In this document: positions 1-11,439 of the stretch, piece by piece
How the letters are laid out: each line of letters opens with the position of its first letter
Position numbering within the stretch: position 1 is the stretch's first letter
Assembly: GCA_028015205.1 (NCBI GenBank)
Contig: CM051510.1
Location: forward strand, 35,650,580-35,714,579
Origin: Mytilisepta virgata
Lineage: Eukaryota > Mollusca > Bivalvia > Mytilida > Mytilidae
DNA: 64,000 bases
Direction: 5' to 3'
Made by a program: the position numbers and the translations under genes
Notes under the pieces: model-generated
Seen by the model: only the letters and a program-made list of their open reading frames with translations
What the model was told of the DNA's origin: nothing
Databases searched by the model: none

Positions 1-40
1 ATTAAACCAAATTTCGAAATTTATTTTCCCTCATATAGAT

Positions 41-300
41 GTTTGTTTATTTAGTTGGGGTTTTACGCCGTTTTCAGCACATTGGCTATTCGGCGACGGT
101 CAGTTTGTATTGGTGGAGGAAGCCGGAGTACCCGGAGAGAACCACCGACCTTCGGTAAGAAAATTGGCAATCCTTGTCAATTAAGATCAGAGTCGAAAAC
201 ACCCCATCACAGGTGAGATTCGAACTCACAACCTCAGCATTGACAGGCTGGTGATCATTAGCAGTCATGGCGAACTACCTAGACCACTCGGCTCCCACAA
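41..300 (-). mobile_element. tRNA-derived SINE, family 1
   Basis: Read on the minus strand this begins with a tRNA-like head: an A-box-like 'gccgagtggtctagg' near 295 and a B-box-like 'gagttcgaatctcacc' near 215. A body follows with 'ccggcttcctccaccaat', and it ends in 'ggcgtaaaaccccaac' plus an 'aaataaacaaac' tail near 41. The same order is seen at 50032-50304. SINEs of this plan are transcribed by RNA polymerase III and move by borrowing a LINE's RT. No clear target duplication is visible here, so the copy is old or its ends are eroded. The tail style is common in bivalves (known), which supports the organism call (inference). Confidence 0.8.
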
Positions 301-697
301 ATAGAAAGTTTCATTTCAAACTTATATAGTATGTTCCAGGTTTTTTTCTTTTAAAGTTGTTCAAATAGATTAAAATGATTAATGCGGAAACACATTCAAG
401 AATTACAATAAATTATGGCTAAATGATTTTAATCCTCTCTATTCAATAGGGATTGTTTCCCGGTTAGAGAAATGTAACATTGTAAATGGGATATCAATCT
501 TGCGTTTCATAAAACTGTTAGTACAAAAAAATAATCCATATGTGGCTTAAAAAAATGGAAAGGTTTTTTTTTACTCATATAAAATGATTACATCCCATAG
601 TGATATCTGGATAGATCATGCGACTCACCCTTTCTAAATCCTAAATATTTTATTAAATAATAAGCGGCACAATTAAAGTCTGTTAACATTTAAAATG

Positions 698-957
698 TTC
701 ACTATGGAATAGAGAATGGAAACGGCGAATTTGTCAAAAGAGACCACAACCTGACCAAAGAGCAGAAAACAACCCAAAGCTACCAATAGGTCTTCAACGC
801 ATCGAGAAAATCCTGCATCCGGTGGTGGGCTACAACTGGCCCCTAAACGATAATGCACACTAGTTCAGTGAAATGGACGCCACACTAAACCCCGAAACAT
901 GCAAATGAACCAAAATTCAAAAAAAAACACACAAAACTAACAAAAGGCTAGAGGAAT
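698..957 (-). repeat. Mytilus-type interspersed repeat, copy 1
   Basis: On the minus strand this reads 'tagccttttgttag...' through a GC-richer block near 820-850 to the end 'cgtttccattctctattcc' near 703. The same order of blocks occurs at 46735-47073 (plus), 27688-27865 (minus) and 50768-50877 (plus), so it is a dispersed family with a shared 3' end. The 3' block is one I recall as abundant in Mytilus genomic and transcript sequences. No open frame of note; autonomous partner unknown. Confidence 0.7.
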
Positions 958-2255
958 GTTAATAGTTAACATGTTTAAACTTAAGAAGGATTCCAAATAG
1001 AAAATTTGTTCAGAAAATTAATTACAGATTTTTTTTTTTAATAAATATCAAACATAGACGCTTGTAAAAATTACAAGCCTGTATAAACATCCACGGAAAT
1101 CTTAGTGGGTTTTTTGTTCAGATGATTTAATCAAAATCACTTATAATTGATCCTGATGTGTGTTTTATGCCCAGTAATTTGGTTAGTCCAAAAGCGGATT
1201 TAGTATTCAATATTTACAGATCTTAAAGTTTATCATTTCTGACGTTTTAGAGAAAAAGTAGTGTTTGTCTAATTTATACTTTTATCAATCAATAGCAGCC
1301 AGAATATGCACTTGTTGAACGAACTAAACATAAACCACGTTGAATACAACGTTAATTTTTGCATTAATCTACCCTTGTGAGAAAATTGCTGGAATGCAAA
1401 AAAACATCCAATATACATGGAACAGTCTGTAAAATATAAACGGAAATATAAAAAAATGAAAGACTGGTCAATCTTATGATTTTGAAGCATTTATTTTTAA
1501 AACCAGAATTGTTGAAATTCATATCTAGTGGTTATGGAGTATTTACGAATGAAAGTGAGCTTTGCGCGTTTTTTATTTCTGTTTTTTTAGCAGTTTGTGT
1601 CTTTTACGTGATTTCAGTGTTTCTTTGTTGTCTTTTGTATTTGATTACGCGCATTCTTGAATGATTGCGTCTTTTGGGTTACTCCGTTTATATAGTTCCC
1701 CTAAAAACGAACCTAACTTACTCTCTCATACACCGAGGACTTAGGAATCTTGAGTGTCGAGACTAATATCTCTCCCTTATACCCATTTCCGTTAATTTTC
1801 ATCCATAAAAGAAACAAAAAAATACAACTATTTCTGAAATTTTCTAATTAGAATCAGTGAGACCCATATTGTTTTTATTCAATTAGTTCAAACCTAAAAA
1901 TTTCTTTCATTTTATCCCTGATATCCCACTTTAATTGTTTGAGGAATATGTAAATAGGGCAACATTCAAGTAACACTTCGCTGAGATAGCTTAGTTTCTT
2001 TACTACAAGCATTGTGTATATTGGTTAACAGATTTACCGATTCAACAATTTCCAGAATAGTTATAAATACCAAGCACGTAACATGTGTTTGTATTATATT
2101 ATCGCTTGTCACAGTGATGTAATCTGGCTCAATACAAACTACTTTATGTGCAAACAATGCTTTTAGTGTAAACGATTCTTCATCAAGATCGAATGAATAT
2201 GTATTTATCAGAATAATACACTTAGGTTAAATGCACCAGGAACATCTGTTAACAA
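958..2255. other. AT-rich non-coding stretch
   Basis: Short open frames only (the longest about 73 codons), with no recognisable domain, repeat or RNA gene. Homopolymer T and A runs are scattered. Confidence 0.5.
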
Positions 2256-2734
2256 GCAAACATCAATTGGTACACCAAACTTTCGGAGATTTGGTATATA
2301 AGTTCGCACTGAAGGAAGCAAGCATCGATTGGTACACCAAACTTAGGTGATTTGGTGGATAATTTCGCACTGAAGGAAGCAAACATCAATTGGTACACCA
2401 AACGTAGGAGATTTGGTGGATAATTTCGCACTGAAGGAAGCAAACATCAATTGGTACACCAAACGTAGGAGATTTGGTGGATAATTTCGCACTGAAGGAA
2501 ACAAACATCAATTGGTACACAAAACGTAGGAGATTTGGTGGATAATTTCGCACTGAAGGAAGCAAACATCAATTGGTACACCAAACGTAGGAGATTTGGT
2601 GGATAATTTCGCACTGAAGGAAGCAAACATCAATTGGTACACAAAACGTAGGAGATTTGGTGGATAATTTCGCACTGAAGGAAACAAATATCAATTGGTA
2701 CACCAAACTTAGGACATAGGATGGATTAGTTCGC
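2256..2734. repeat. 61-bp tandem array, about 7.8 copies
   Basis: Units begin at 2256, 2318, 2379, 2440, 2501, 2562, 2623 and 2684. Each contains 'catcaattggtacacc' followed by 'ggagatttggtggataatt' and 'cgcactgaagg'. The period is 61 bp (62 for the first). The edge units are more diverged than the middle ones, which are nearly identical, as expected of an array homogenised by unequal exchange. The period is not a multiple of three, and the short minus-strand open frames crossing the array come from repetition, not coding. Confidence 0.95.
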
Positions 2735-3970
2735 AACAAAAAACCCACATATACATATAATAGGTCTTTATTCAGAAGCAATACAGCTTATAGAATTTAC
2801 AATTTACAAAGCAATCAATATAACACACCCGTTTATATAACAATAAGTCACTATCCATATAAACAACTACAGCGGAATATGACAATGATAATTACTAAAT
2901 ACAATAAAATTATGAATTAAGATTTTCTCATTTTTTCAGCAAGAAATAAATATTTACCTAGATTATTCAACACTTTTACATTTGGAGCTGACAACAACTG
3001 TATGAATTTATAACATAATGGTTTTTTCCAGTAGTAGGGTTTAATACATTGTTTTCTCATATCTAAATATTTTTGGCATTTTACGCATGCAAACAATTCA
3101 TCTGATTTAAAAATAAAATGAGACTGTTTTTATTTCGGTTCTTTATCTGAAACTCATATTTTTGTATCATTGGACTTTATGACTGTAAAATTCAACATGA
3201 AATGGGGAAATAGTATGCATATTCATTGTTAAATAATAAACTTGTATTAAATATTTGAAAAAATGTTATTGAGCATTTGTTGGATGTCAAATCATATTGC
3301 TACAACATTTAGAGGATTGGACAGTCACTTTGGATAATAACGACTTTTTGATCATTTGTTCGTTTGTTTTGAAGCACTTTAAGGCCAACAGATAACAACG
3401 GTTCCAATGGGAATAAAGACATGTTGAAAAACGGATTACTGGTTTTGTTTGTACATGTAAGAGAACTAAAACATGAATATTAAAAACGATTTACTAGCTT
3501 TCGATTGGTTGTTCTTTTTCATATGATTTGACATTGTTTTTCCATGGTCACGACTGTATGACCACCAAATCTTCCACAGAATTGATTTTTTTTTCTATCA
3601 TACGTCTTCATGGGGTACACAACACTTTGACTAACATAGACTTCGCTCGTTTAATTTTCATACAATTTTGACGAAATATTTGCTTTGACGTGTTGACAAA
3701 AATATAAACATTTCAAGAAATTTGAACCACACAATTTACGGGAATAATTTCATTGCATATATAGCAGTTTGACAAACACTAATTTTGATCATTGAGAAGC
3801 TTGATTTCTCTTTACTAATATTGTGTGATTAAAACGTTCAACTGATTTTTAAAGAGTTAACTCCCTTAGGTGTTCTGTACCCCTTAACAATGACCTATAA
3901 TAATGGCAACTAAATAACATATATTTGATTGACATATGAATGTTCTCTAATTGCAATTATAACTCAAGAT
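2735..3970. other. AT-rich non-coding stretch
   Basis: No gene, RNA or clear repeat recognised. Confidence 0.5.
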
Positions 3971-3981
3971 AAATAATATGA

Positions 3982-4337
3982 TGGATGGATGAATTATTGT
4001 TTAACGTCCAGTGGCAACCAGGTGCATATCAGGACGAGAACATGTTGATATGATAATGAATATGATCCCTGCTTTGTACTAGACCGACACGCTAAGTCGG
4101 ATTTTTAATGTGCTAGTTCACGAGGTAACTGTCCGCAGGAAGACATATCACCTCACTCGGACACGTTTTACTGACTCCGAGCCGACCAGTCTTTGCTCTT
4201 ACTCCTAGATGCCGCGTGCTTGGCGGAGAAGCAGCAAATACCAATTTTAATGTCTTTGGTTTGACCCGGCCGGGGATCGAACCCGCGACCTTCCGCACTC
4301 GGGGCGAGCACGCTACCACGAGACCACCGAGGCGGTA
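3982..4337 (-). mobile_element. Full-length tRNA-derived SINE, family 2, with target duplication
   Basis: On the minus strand the copy starts 'accgcctcggtggtctcgtgg' near 4337. It has an A-box-like 'tggtctcgtggtagcg' and a B-box-like 'gggttcgatccccgg', then a unique body, then a tail of 'cgttaaacaataattcatcc' and a short ATCC-type repeat. It is flanked by an 11-bp direct repeat AAATAATATGA at 3971-3981 and 4338-4348, which reads as a target-site duplication, so the 356-bp copy is complete. A second copy of the family, split by a LINE, is at 55750-57706. The tRNA head is not a working tRNA gene: the anticodon arm and acceptor pairing are not conserved. Confidence 0.9.
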
Positions 4338-4348
4338 AAATAATATGA

Positions 4349-5035
4349 CAATACTCAATGTTTCAATATATGTTTGTTCGTTTTGCTGTTTATTTCGGTA
4401 TAATAAAATAATTAATTACTCCTCGACTAGGAAACGAGAACCTCTCGACCTGGCACTCTCGGTGACCCCTCCTGAACTCTGCCGTTGGCCTCGGTCACGT
4501 CAAGTCACTACGAGTGTAAAATCTTTAGGCCTTCATATCCTGGTGTTGACCTTTTAGAGAGTAATTAATTGAATAATAATATTTCTCTAATTCTTTGTCA
4601 ATCTAACTCATTCTTTATTCTTTGTTTTTTCAAACATTAATCAACGCGTGATATGAGTCTGAAGGATGAACCAAAAAGTCATTGCGCAATTGTATGACGT
4701 AAAAATCAGGAATGTGGAGGCTCTCGAATGGGGATTTTGTATTATCAAATATGAACATTTACTTTATATAATCATTAGAGAATCAGATTCTTATATCGGT
4801 ACTCGAGGATTATAGGATTTATCTACTGGAACCTTGAAAATTCGATAATTTCACTAGCGAGAATTGATAAAAGCTATAATCTTCGAGTTACACTGCTTAC
4901 GATGCAATAATACATATAAACTCATCTGAACGAAACTTTTATTGATATTTTTGAAAGTCGCTGTAAGGTATTTTTTTAAAGAGCCAAAATCACATACCTT
5001 CAAGCAAGGTCAAAACAAAACAAAAAAAGAAACAC
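4349..5035. other. Non-coding stretch
   Basis: Nothing recognised apart from a short GC-rich patch at 4430-4550 without coding features. Confidence 0.45.
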
Positions 5036-5473
5036 TAAACCAATAAATAGATAACAAGAAAAATAAATGGAAATGGTGAGCTGTCAAAAGGGGCATAAAA
5101 CGACTAAAATGTATGAAATACACAAGTCGAACAAAACCAAATATAAAATCGTAAACAAAACAACAACAATCGTTATCTCACCCTTGTGCTTTCATTGAAT
5201 ATTCTAACGACTGTTTCTCTGTCTCAGTCTTGCTTATTTTTATTTTTTACATGCTCGTGATCAAGACCATATTTGTCGAAACGTTTGGTATTTTTAACTT
5301 TTAGTTTGATTGTTGTTTTTTTTACGATTTTATATTTGTTTTTGTTCGACTTGTGTATTTCATACATTTTAGTCGTTTTATGCCCCTTTTGACAGCTCAC
5401 CATTTATTTTTCTTGTTATCTATTGTCACATGAGCTGTTTTGCAGCATACTTAGTTTCTTAAACCAATAAATA
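5036..5473. mobile_element. Foldback element with arms of about 115-120 bp
   Basis: The left arm (about 5046-5166) and right arm (about 5309-5424) are reverse complements: 'ggggcataaaacgactaaaa' on the left is matched by 'ttttagtcgttttatgcccc' on the right, and the match continues outward to 'gataacaagaaaaataaat'. The right arm lacks a 6-bp piece near its outer end. About 140 bp separate the arms. The whole is bracketed by a 14-bp direct repeat TAAACCAATAAATA at 5036-5049 and 5460-5473, which looks like a target duplication. There is no coding capacity. It could be a MITE-like foldback or a retroposed transcript that switched template. Confidence 0.75.
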
Positions 5474-6420
5474 ACTATATTTGGCCTTTAATTTTACCTA
5501 TCTAGTTTGTTCGTCCAATATGTTGGATTCCTGCATGCTTCGGACTTAAACTTTCGACCTTAGATAAAACTAACGATTCGTAATTCGACGAAAAAAGGCC
5601 TACCATGTGTATTAAAACTGGCATCATAGAATATTTATTACTAAACTTTCTACCGACCGAATTTATGTATCAATGGTAGCCCTGAGAAAGTAAATCTTCA
5701 CGTAACGTATTCATGTAACTTTTGGCATATGACGATTGCTATAACATTGCATGACACAATTAATTAATTTCATGTATTGCCAAGTCATTCTCAACATACG
5801 TGCATGCAAAAAGGGCACAGTGAACAATAACTCAATCATTACTGAAGAGTTACAGGAAATTGAAATGAGAGATGTTCCTTTTTACTCTCTGACTAACAGG
5901 AAACCACGTATAGTTTTCCGCTCGTTACTTAATTGTTGGTCCATTAAAAATAAGTAAATGCTCTCCCACAAACAAAACGATCCTTTGACAGTATGTTATT
6001 CCGGTACTTTCGATAATGTATTTTTTTTAGGAAAACTTGTTCGCGATAAATTTAGATATTTATATCTTCGCTTTTCCTTTAATTACAGATTTAAAGGTCC
6101 GTTCTAAAAATTTACAATCGTATTCGTTTTATTTAAAAATGAGTTTTCTACATAACAAATTAAGAGATAACCATTTTCCTCTAATGCAAAATTGAAGCAG
6201 GAACATATATAATATTCAGAACCGTTGACAAACAAGATTTCGGCAGCGAATAGTCTACAATGGGGGTACACTACTGTTACCTTAATATGATGTTATAGTT
6301 TTGGGATTTCAATAACATCACACAAGAATTTGAATAAAAAATTTATAAAATCGAGGTTTTCAGGCATGCCATTAAAGCATATCATAGCAATTTTTAAACA
6401 ATCCCATTGTTTAATAGTAA
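5474..6420. other. AT-rich non-coding stretch
   Basis: A 68-codon open frame at 5751-5957 (plus) has no recognised homology. No other structure seen. Confidence 0.45.
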
Positions 6421-7411
6421 TTATCCCCGCACTCTCGAAGAAAGTTCGGGCATATAGCGATTGTCTCCGTCCGTCCGTCCGTCACACTTTCTTGTGACAT
6501 CATTTCCTCCTTCATTTTTGGGTTTAGGAATTTAATTTCTATATAGAATGGTTGCAAATCACGTGTAGATGCGCAATCAGGTTTTAGAATTTTGATTTTC
6601 TAAACAATGGGCCCACAGGGGTGGAACTTTGAAAATTTGGAATTCAAGCTTGTAACCTAAACTCGTCTTTCATTTTTCAATTTATGCATTTTATTTCTAT
6701 ACAGTATTGTCAGGAACCATATGCAGATGCGCAATAAGGTTTTAGAATTTTAATTTTCTAGAATTGGAGCCCACAGGGGCCGAATCTCAAACATTTTCAG
6801 TTGAATATGAGGATGTAAACTCTTTATTTTTTTAATTTATGCATTTTTGTCTACATAGTAGTGTCATGCACAATATTTAGATGTACAAGGTTTCAGAAGT
6901 GTTATTTTATAAAATTGGGGCCAACAGGGGTCGAATGTCAAAAATTCAATTTAAGCTTTTGACATAAACTTGTTTTTCATTTTCCAATATATGCATTTTT
7001 TTCTATACAGTATTGTCATGCACATTAAGTAGATTAATTTTCTACAATTCGGGCCAATAGGGGTGGAATTTCGAATATAGTCAATTTAAGCTTGTGACGT
7101 AAACTCCTTTATCATTTTTGGATTTATGCATTTCGTATCTGTACAGTAGTGTCATGCACAATATTTATAGATGTGCAATAAGGTTTTGGAATTTTAATTA
7201 TCTAAACTTGGGGCATACAAGGGTCATATTTCAAAAATTGTCAATTTAAGTTTGTGACATAATTTTTGTTTTTCATTTGTGATTTCTTCATAGGATCATT
7301 ACAAAACATCTTTAAAGGTATAAGGTTTTAGATTTATGCAATTGGGTAGGTGTCCCAATTAATTGCAGGGGTGCGGGGATAACTGTCGATTCCGACAGTC
7401 CAGCTTTCTAG
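6421..7411 (+). mobile_element. Non-autonomous Helitron-like element (HINE/pearl type)
   Basis: The sequence shows, in order: TTATCCCCGCAC at 6421-6432; a CCGT microsatellite near 6465-6482; five diverged tandem units of about 135-159 bp starting at 6522, 6681, 6836, 6988 and 7123, each opening with a 'tttatgcattt'-like stretch and holding 'gggcc...acaggggt'; the inverse motif GTGCGGGGATAA at 7371-7382; a hairpin CTGTCGATTCCGACAG at 7383-7398; and CTAG at 7408-7411 followed by T. A 5' end beginning TC after A (6423/6424), a 3' hairpin about 10 nt before a CTRR terminus and insertion before T are Helitron features (known). Internal tandem repeats of about 160 bp between subterminal inverted repeats describe the bivalve 'pearl' elements (known). 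It encodes no protein, so it would depend on a Rep/helicase supplied in trans. The assignment is from architecture alone. Confidence 0.7.
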
Positions 7412-7489
7412 TTTATATCAAATAGAAATCCAGCTTTCTAGTTTATATGTAATAGAAATCCAGCTTTCTAGTTTATATCTAATTTCTAT
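7400..7489. repeat. 30-bp tandem triplet at the Helitron-like 3' end
   Basis: Three units start at 7400, 7430 and 7460, each beginning 'ccagctttctagtttatat' and the first two ending 'aatagaaat'. Each unit carries a CTAG-T, so the predicted 3' terminus of the upstream Helitron-like element is present three times. Confidence 0.85.
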
Positions 7490-8784
7490 TAAAGACGCCT
7501 AAGGCAGTGCTACTTCTAAAAAATTACTGTTGTGATACGACTTTAAATGATTTAGAAACATAAACATAAACAATAAATACAGACTGAAAGTAACAAACTG
7601 AGAAAACAAATTTAAATTAGCTTTTAACTATAATCAATAACCTTGATATTTTTCGAGATTGTTTTCTCTTTGCGACGGAGGTAAAGAATGACGTATCACA
7701 TGACGTTTTGTTAGCCATAGAAACAATAACAACATGGCAGCCCCGGTACATTTTGCGACAAAAACTCTACCAGTCCCAGAGGGTATATCATGCCATGAAT
7801 ACAGAAAGCTAAACTCGCCCGACTTGTATTATCCTTCAAATTTCCATTCATTCTTGTAACATGGAAAGCGTCATTCCCAAGCCTAACAAAACACTAAAGT
7901 CACGTGATCGGAATAATAATTTCTGTCTCGGATTCGGTAATCACGGACTAAGTCGGAAATCAAATATTGGAAGACTAGTTTTGGAACTGTATTGAAAGAC
8001 AAGGAATGTAATCAAAAAGCTACATGAGAAATTTAGTACCAATTGAAATAATATTAGCTTGACGTATAATAAACGAATACTACAACTTGAAAAATCATCA
8101 ATGGCATACCAAGCAATTCATGTCAGCCTTCGAAAGACCTTCAAACGAAAACAATATTAAACAGCACAAAACATAGTACAAAGTCAAGAGAGAGTAATTA
8201 CATACACACTAACTACTTTATACATCACAGCGATAGACTATTGATTACCGGAAGTTTTAGTCAGAACGGTATCAATTTTTCGAGACAAAGAAGTGGCCTT
8301 ACAAACTATCCATAGAAGGAGAATAGCAATTAGTTTGTCTATCAAGTCTATTTGAGTAATAATTCTCGGTGACTTCAATATATCCTCGGGTATGCCCTAT
8401 ATGCCATGACCGGCAGCGTGAAATATTTCTATTCTAATATGACGGTTTCTATGACATTTTGAAACGCCGCTACGAAAACGCCATTGCACAACGCATGTTA
8501 TACTATGAGGTCGTAAGAGCTCGTTGGTAACCCCACTACATTTATAACGACACCAAACAAGCCGTCTGATGTCTGTGACGTTTGAATCAAAATAACCATA
8601 TTTTATAACGGTCGTAGACTGAAAGCGGTTGAAGCAGGTTATATTAGAATGATTAATTCATCTGGACACATTTGTGATCTACTATATAAAAAGGACAAAT
8701 ATACCTAAGGAGCAATCAAAAAACGTAATCCATTGGACAGACAAACCGTGGAAGACAAATGAACAAACACAAGCACAACAAATA
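7490..8784. other. Mostly non-coding, one possible short exon
   Basis: Apart from the small open frame at 7734-7859, no gene or repeat was recognised. Confidence 0.4.
7734..7859 (+). CDS. Possible first exon or micro-ORF, 41 aa
   Basis: An ATG in good Kozak context (aacaacATGG) opens a 41-codon frame starting MAAPVHFATKTL and ending in TAA. The composition looks protein-like (prolines, charged residues, no low complexity), unlike the surrounding AT-rich DNA. Just upstream are two ACGT-core motifs, 'atgacgtatcac' and 'catgacgttttg', at about 7688-7710, which resemble CRE/ATF sites. 'ttGTAACAT' at the stop could also be read as a splice donor, so this may be the first exon of a gene whose other exons are not recognised. 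No homologue is recognised and it may be chance; confidence is low. Confidence 0.22.
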   Translation: MAAPVHFATKTLPVPEGISCHEYRKLNSPDLYYPSNFHSFL

Positions 8785-10350
8785 AACACTAAAAAACAAT
8801 AAACAACATGAACTCCTATAAGGACTGAACCAAGGTGCTCCGGAAGGGTAAGCAATTCCTGCTCCGTATACGGCACCCGTCGTGAAGTTCAACAAAGTCA
8901 ATTCTGGTAGAAGTCACATATCGGTGGAGGCACATGAAATGTTACGACAGTGGGAACAGGTCCAACATCATCTTAGATATTGGTACACTTAATGGTCAAT
9001 CATTTCGTGATGACTACCGTAAAAGTGATGACGTCAACGTATCCCTGATAAAACCCTGGTTAAGAAGCTTTTGTGACAGCAGTTATTCTCCTTGTTGAAA
9101 GTCAGGATAACTCACCCTACCCTTGAAAATCGGATAAGTTGAGAAACGTAGACGCCATATGCAGGCGATGCTGTTATATTGCTACTCAAGAATGGAAAAT
9201 TAACAATAGGAAAGTTGAATTCATCACGTTTGTCATAAAGTTTTGTCTTCAAATGTCCCTCATTGTCCAGTTCAAGAAACAAATGCGAATATGAAGCGGA
9301 CTTTGGTGTATCTGTAGTATCCTTAATTTCAAGCTCACTGGGGTAGATTAGATGTAGAAAGTCTTGGAATTTGTCATTATTTAACGACAACACTTCATCT
9401 ATATAACGAAAAGTGAAATTAAAGGATTGGGCTAGGTTCTTTTTGTTTTTACGTAGTAAGCCTTGAATAAAGTCCGTTTCATATGAGTACAGAAACAGAT
9501 CGGCGAGGAGAGGAGCACAGATGGTTCTCATTGGTATGCCGATTGTTTGTTGAAAAATTACATCGCCAAATTCAACAAATATGTTGTCTATGAGAAAATT
9601 TCACATGTTTGTAATTTCATCTTCAGAATACTTTTTGTCAGAATCAGACTGGTTCTTTACGAAATAAGCATTTTCTCTACCTACAGTGACCTAGAACTAG
9701 AAATTTATACCTGCGTGTGCCATTTTTCTTGAACAAACATTGATGAACTAGTTGCTTTAAGCGATCTTTTAAATGAGAATGTGGTATGGTAGTGTAGAAT
9801 GTAGAGAATTCGAACGTTTTTATGCTGTTGCATGTAGCCAAAGATTTTGATTTTAGATATTGTAGTAAATTTTTAGAGTTTTTAAGAATCCACATCTGAC
9901 TGACGCCACTGGTGGAATATGATGTTTCATAGTAATTCTGAAGGCCCTCTTTAATACAATATGAATGTTAAAATCTTTGAAAGGGGTTTTGTAGAGCATT
10001 TAGCTGACCCAGTAATGTACCTTTGTTTAAACCGATTCTTATCATGCTTATGTAGTTAAGGAATCCAAGATGGATTTAGCTTTAGTGCTCATAGACCCTT
10101 GGAGGTTTGCAATTCGGATTTGTATCATTGACCTAATAGCTTTTACCCACTCAGAAAGTGTGTCAGCAGGTTCCTGTTCCTTTAAAGTCCATTTTCTGGC
10201 ATAGTCCTCAACAGAATCCATTAGCAATTTGAAATTATATTTCCAATTAATTGGATGGGGTTCTCGATAAATTTGGGGCCTTTAGCTAGCATATTTTTTA
10301 GCTTTTGATTATCAACTATATTGAGATCCCCAGTGATAACATGACCCACA
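8785..10350 (-). mobile_element. Decayed Penelope-like retroelement, copy A
   Basis: Minus-strand copy of a family also seen at 22.2-23.8, 48.6-49.2 and 62.25-62.89 kb. From the sense 5' side it holds an N-terminal stretch near 10350-10080 with broken frames, RT motif A near 9800, motifs B and C at 9531-9400, the C-terminal block to 9112, and a diverged 3' UTR to about 8785. RT motifs of the 'PMGTNCAPLLADLF' and 'YIDD' type with 'LYTTIPH' at motif A place it near Penelope-like elements (family knowledge; moderate certainty). The frame is broken several times and no GIY-YIG nuclease domain follows the RT. Confidence 0.7.
9112..9895 (-). pseudogene. Reverse transcriptase fragments of Penelope-like copy A
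   Basis: Two open pieces remain. 9895-9677 (72 codons) carries motif A (FEFSTFYTTIPH). 9531-9112 (139 codons) carries the end of motif B (CAPLLADLFLYSYE), motif C and the conserved block KLYDKRDEFNFPIVNFPF followed by AYGVYVSQLIRFSR. Sequence between 9531 and 9677 is out of frame. Motif C reads YIDE where a catalytic RT has YIDD, so one of the two adjacent metal-binding aspartates is replaced. Motif A reads FEFS where copy B has FDFS, so its catalytic Asp is also replaced. The product could not be an active polymerase even without the frame breaks. The neighbours are this element's own flanks, not a host gene. Confidence 0.75.
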
Positions 10351-11037
10351 GGACTATAATTAAATAGAGATGTCGAAAGGAGAAGTCAGGGGTTTAAACT
10401 TGAGGTCATCGGAATTAAGGTCCCGCAATGCCTGTTCATAACTATATATTATAGTTAAAGTGGGTGGGCAGAACAAACATTAATTTGAATTACAAAGTAC
10501 CCTGCCTAAATTCAATATAGAGCGCGATGTATTTTATTGCGCTTTCGAGATGTTACTACAAACTTAGAGGTTTCACCATTATAATTCAAGTATACATGAG
10601 TATTCAGTACTTATTTTTTGTCTGCTTTGCAGTTTACGCATCAATGAATGGCAAAGCATGTAAGTCTGAATTAATGCATACAATAGACGTTCATTTATGC
10701 TATGTAACACCATAACTCGTTAAATGGCAACATGGAGTCTGGTACTAATTAAGTGCACGAATGATTCTATATATAAAAAAATGTTTATTGGATATGATTG
10801 AAATGTTTGAGGAGCTAGCGGCGAATTCCGCCAGATCACACAGTCAAAATTTCACAGCAAAGTATAGACAAACCTAAATATGAGAAGCGTGTCTTCTGCT
10901 TATATTACCACGATGAATATTATTTGCGCTTGCATGCTAGTGTAATACTATTTTCTACGATAACATGTAATGACCCGATAAAACTGCATTTAAATCTTAA
11001 AAAGACTCAAACTGTAATAGGCAGCAACTGTATTCGT
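10351..11037. other. AT-rich non-coding stretch
   Basis: Possible weak continuation of the Penelope-like 5' region to about 10470; otherwise nothing recognised. Confidence 0.4.
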
Positions 11038-11255
11038 TACCGACAAAAAAAAACAGACTTCCACCGAAAACAGCTGCTACTTTAGTCGTAACAGACAATA
11101 AACAAGACTTCCACTGCAAACAGCAGCTTAGATATTCCTAACCGACAACAAATAAGACTTCCATTAAAACAGCAGTTGCTGTTGTAACCGACGACAGACA
11201 AGACTGCCTATAAAAAAATCCAGCCACTGTAACCGACAAAAAACAATACTACATT
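11038..11255. repeat. Degenerate 46-51 bp tandem array, about 4.5 units
   Basis: Units begin near 11038, 11089, 11139, 11185 and 11230. Each opens with 'taaccgacaa' or a close variant, most continue 'caagacttcca', and most carry an 'aaacagcagctgct'-like piece. A stray match to the unit start occurs near 11919. Non-coding. Confidence 0.75.
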
Positions 11256-11439
11256 GGTATTTGCAGTTAATTAATTTTGACATTCTATGAAAAGTAGAGT
11301 TTCAATTCAATTCAATTCAATGGAAAGCTGACTTGTCCTAGATTTACGCAAAACTGTTTAGGCCAGGTTCATTGTATTTCTCATATTTTGGTGTTTTTTG
11401 GCTTCCACAACTTTTTGTCACGGGCATATCTCTCAAAGC

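Noticed and set aside
2256..2734. CRISPR-like array (also considered at 32675 and 42295)
   Set aside because: Contiguous units without distinct spacers in a eukaryotic genome; ordinary tandem repeats.
4113..4358. 81-codon frame, and similar ones at 55707-55974
   Set aside because: Both are translations of the tRNA-derived SINE, not proteins.
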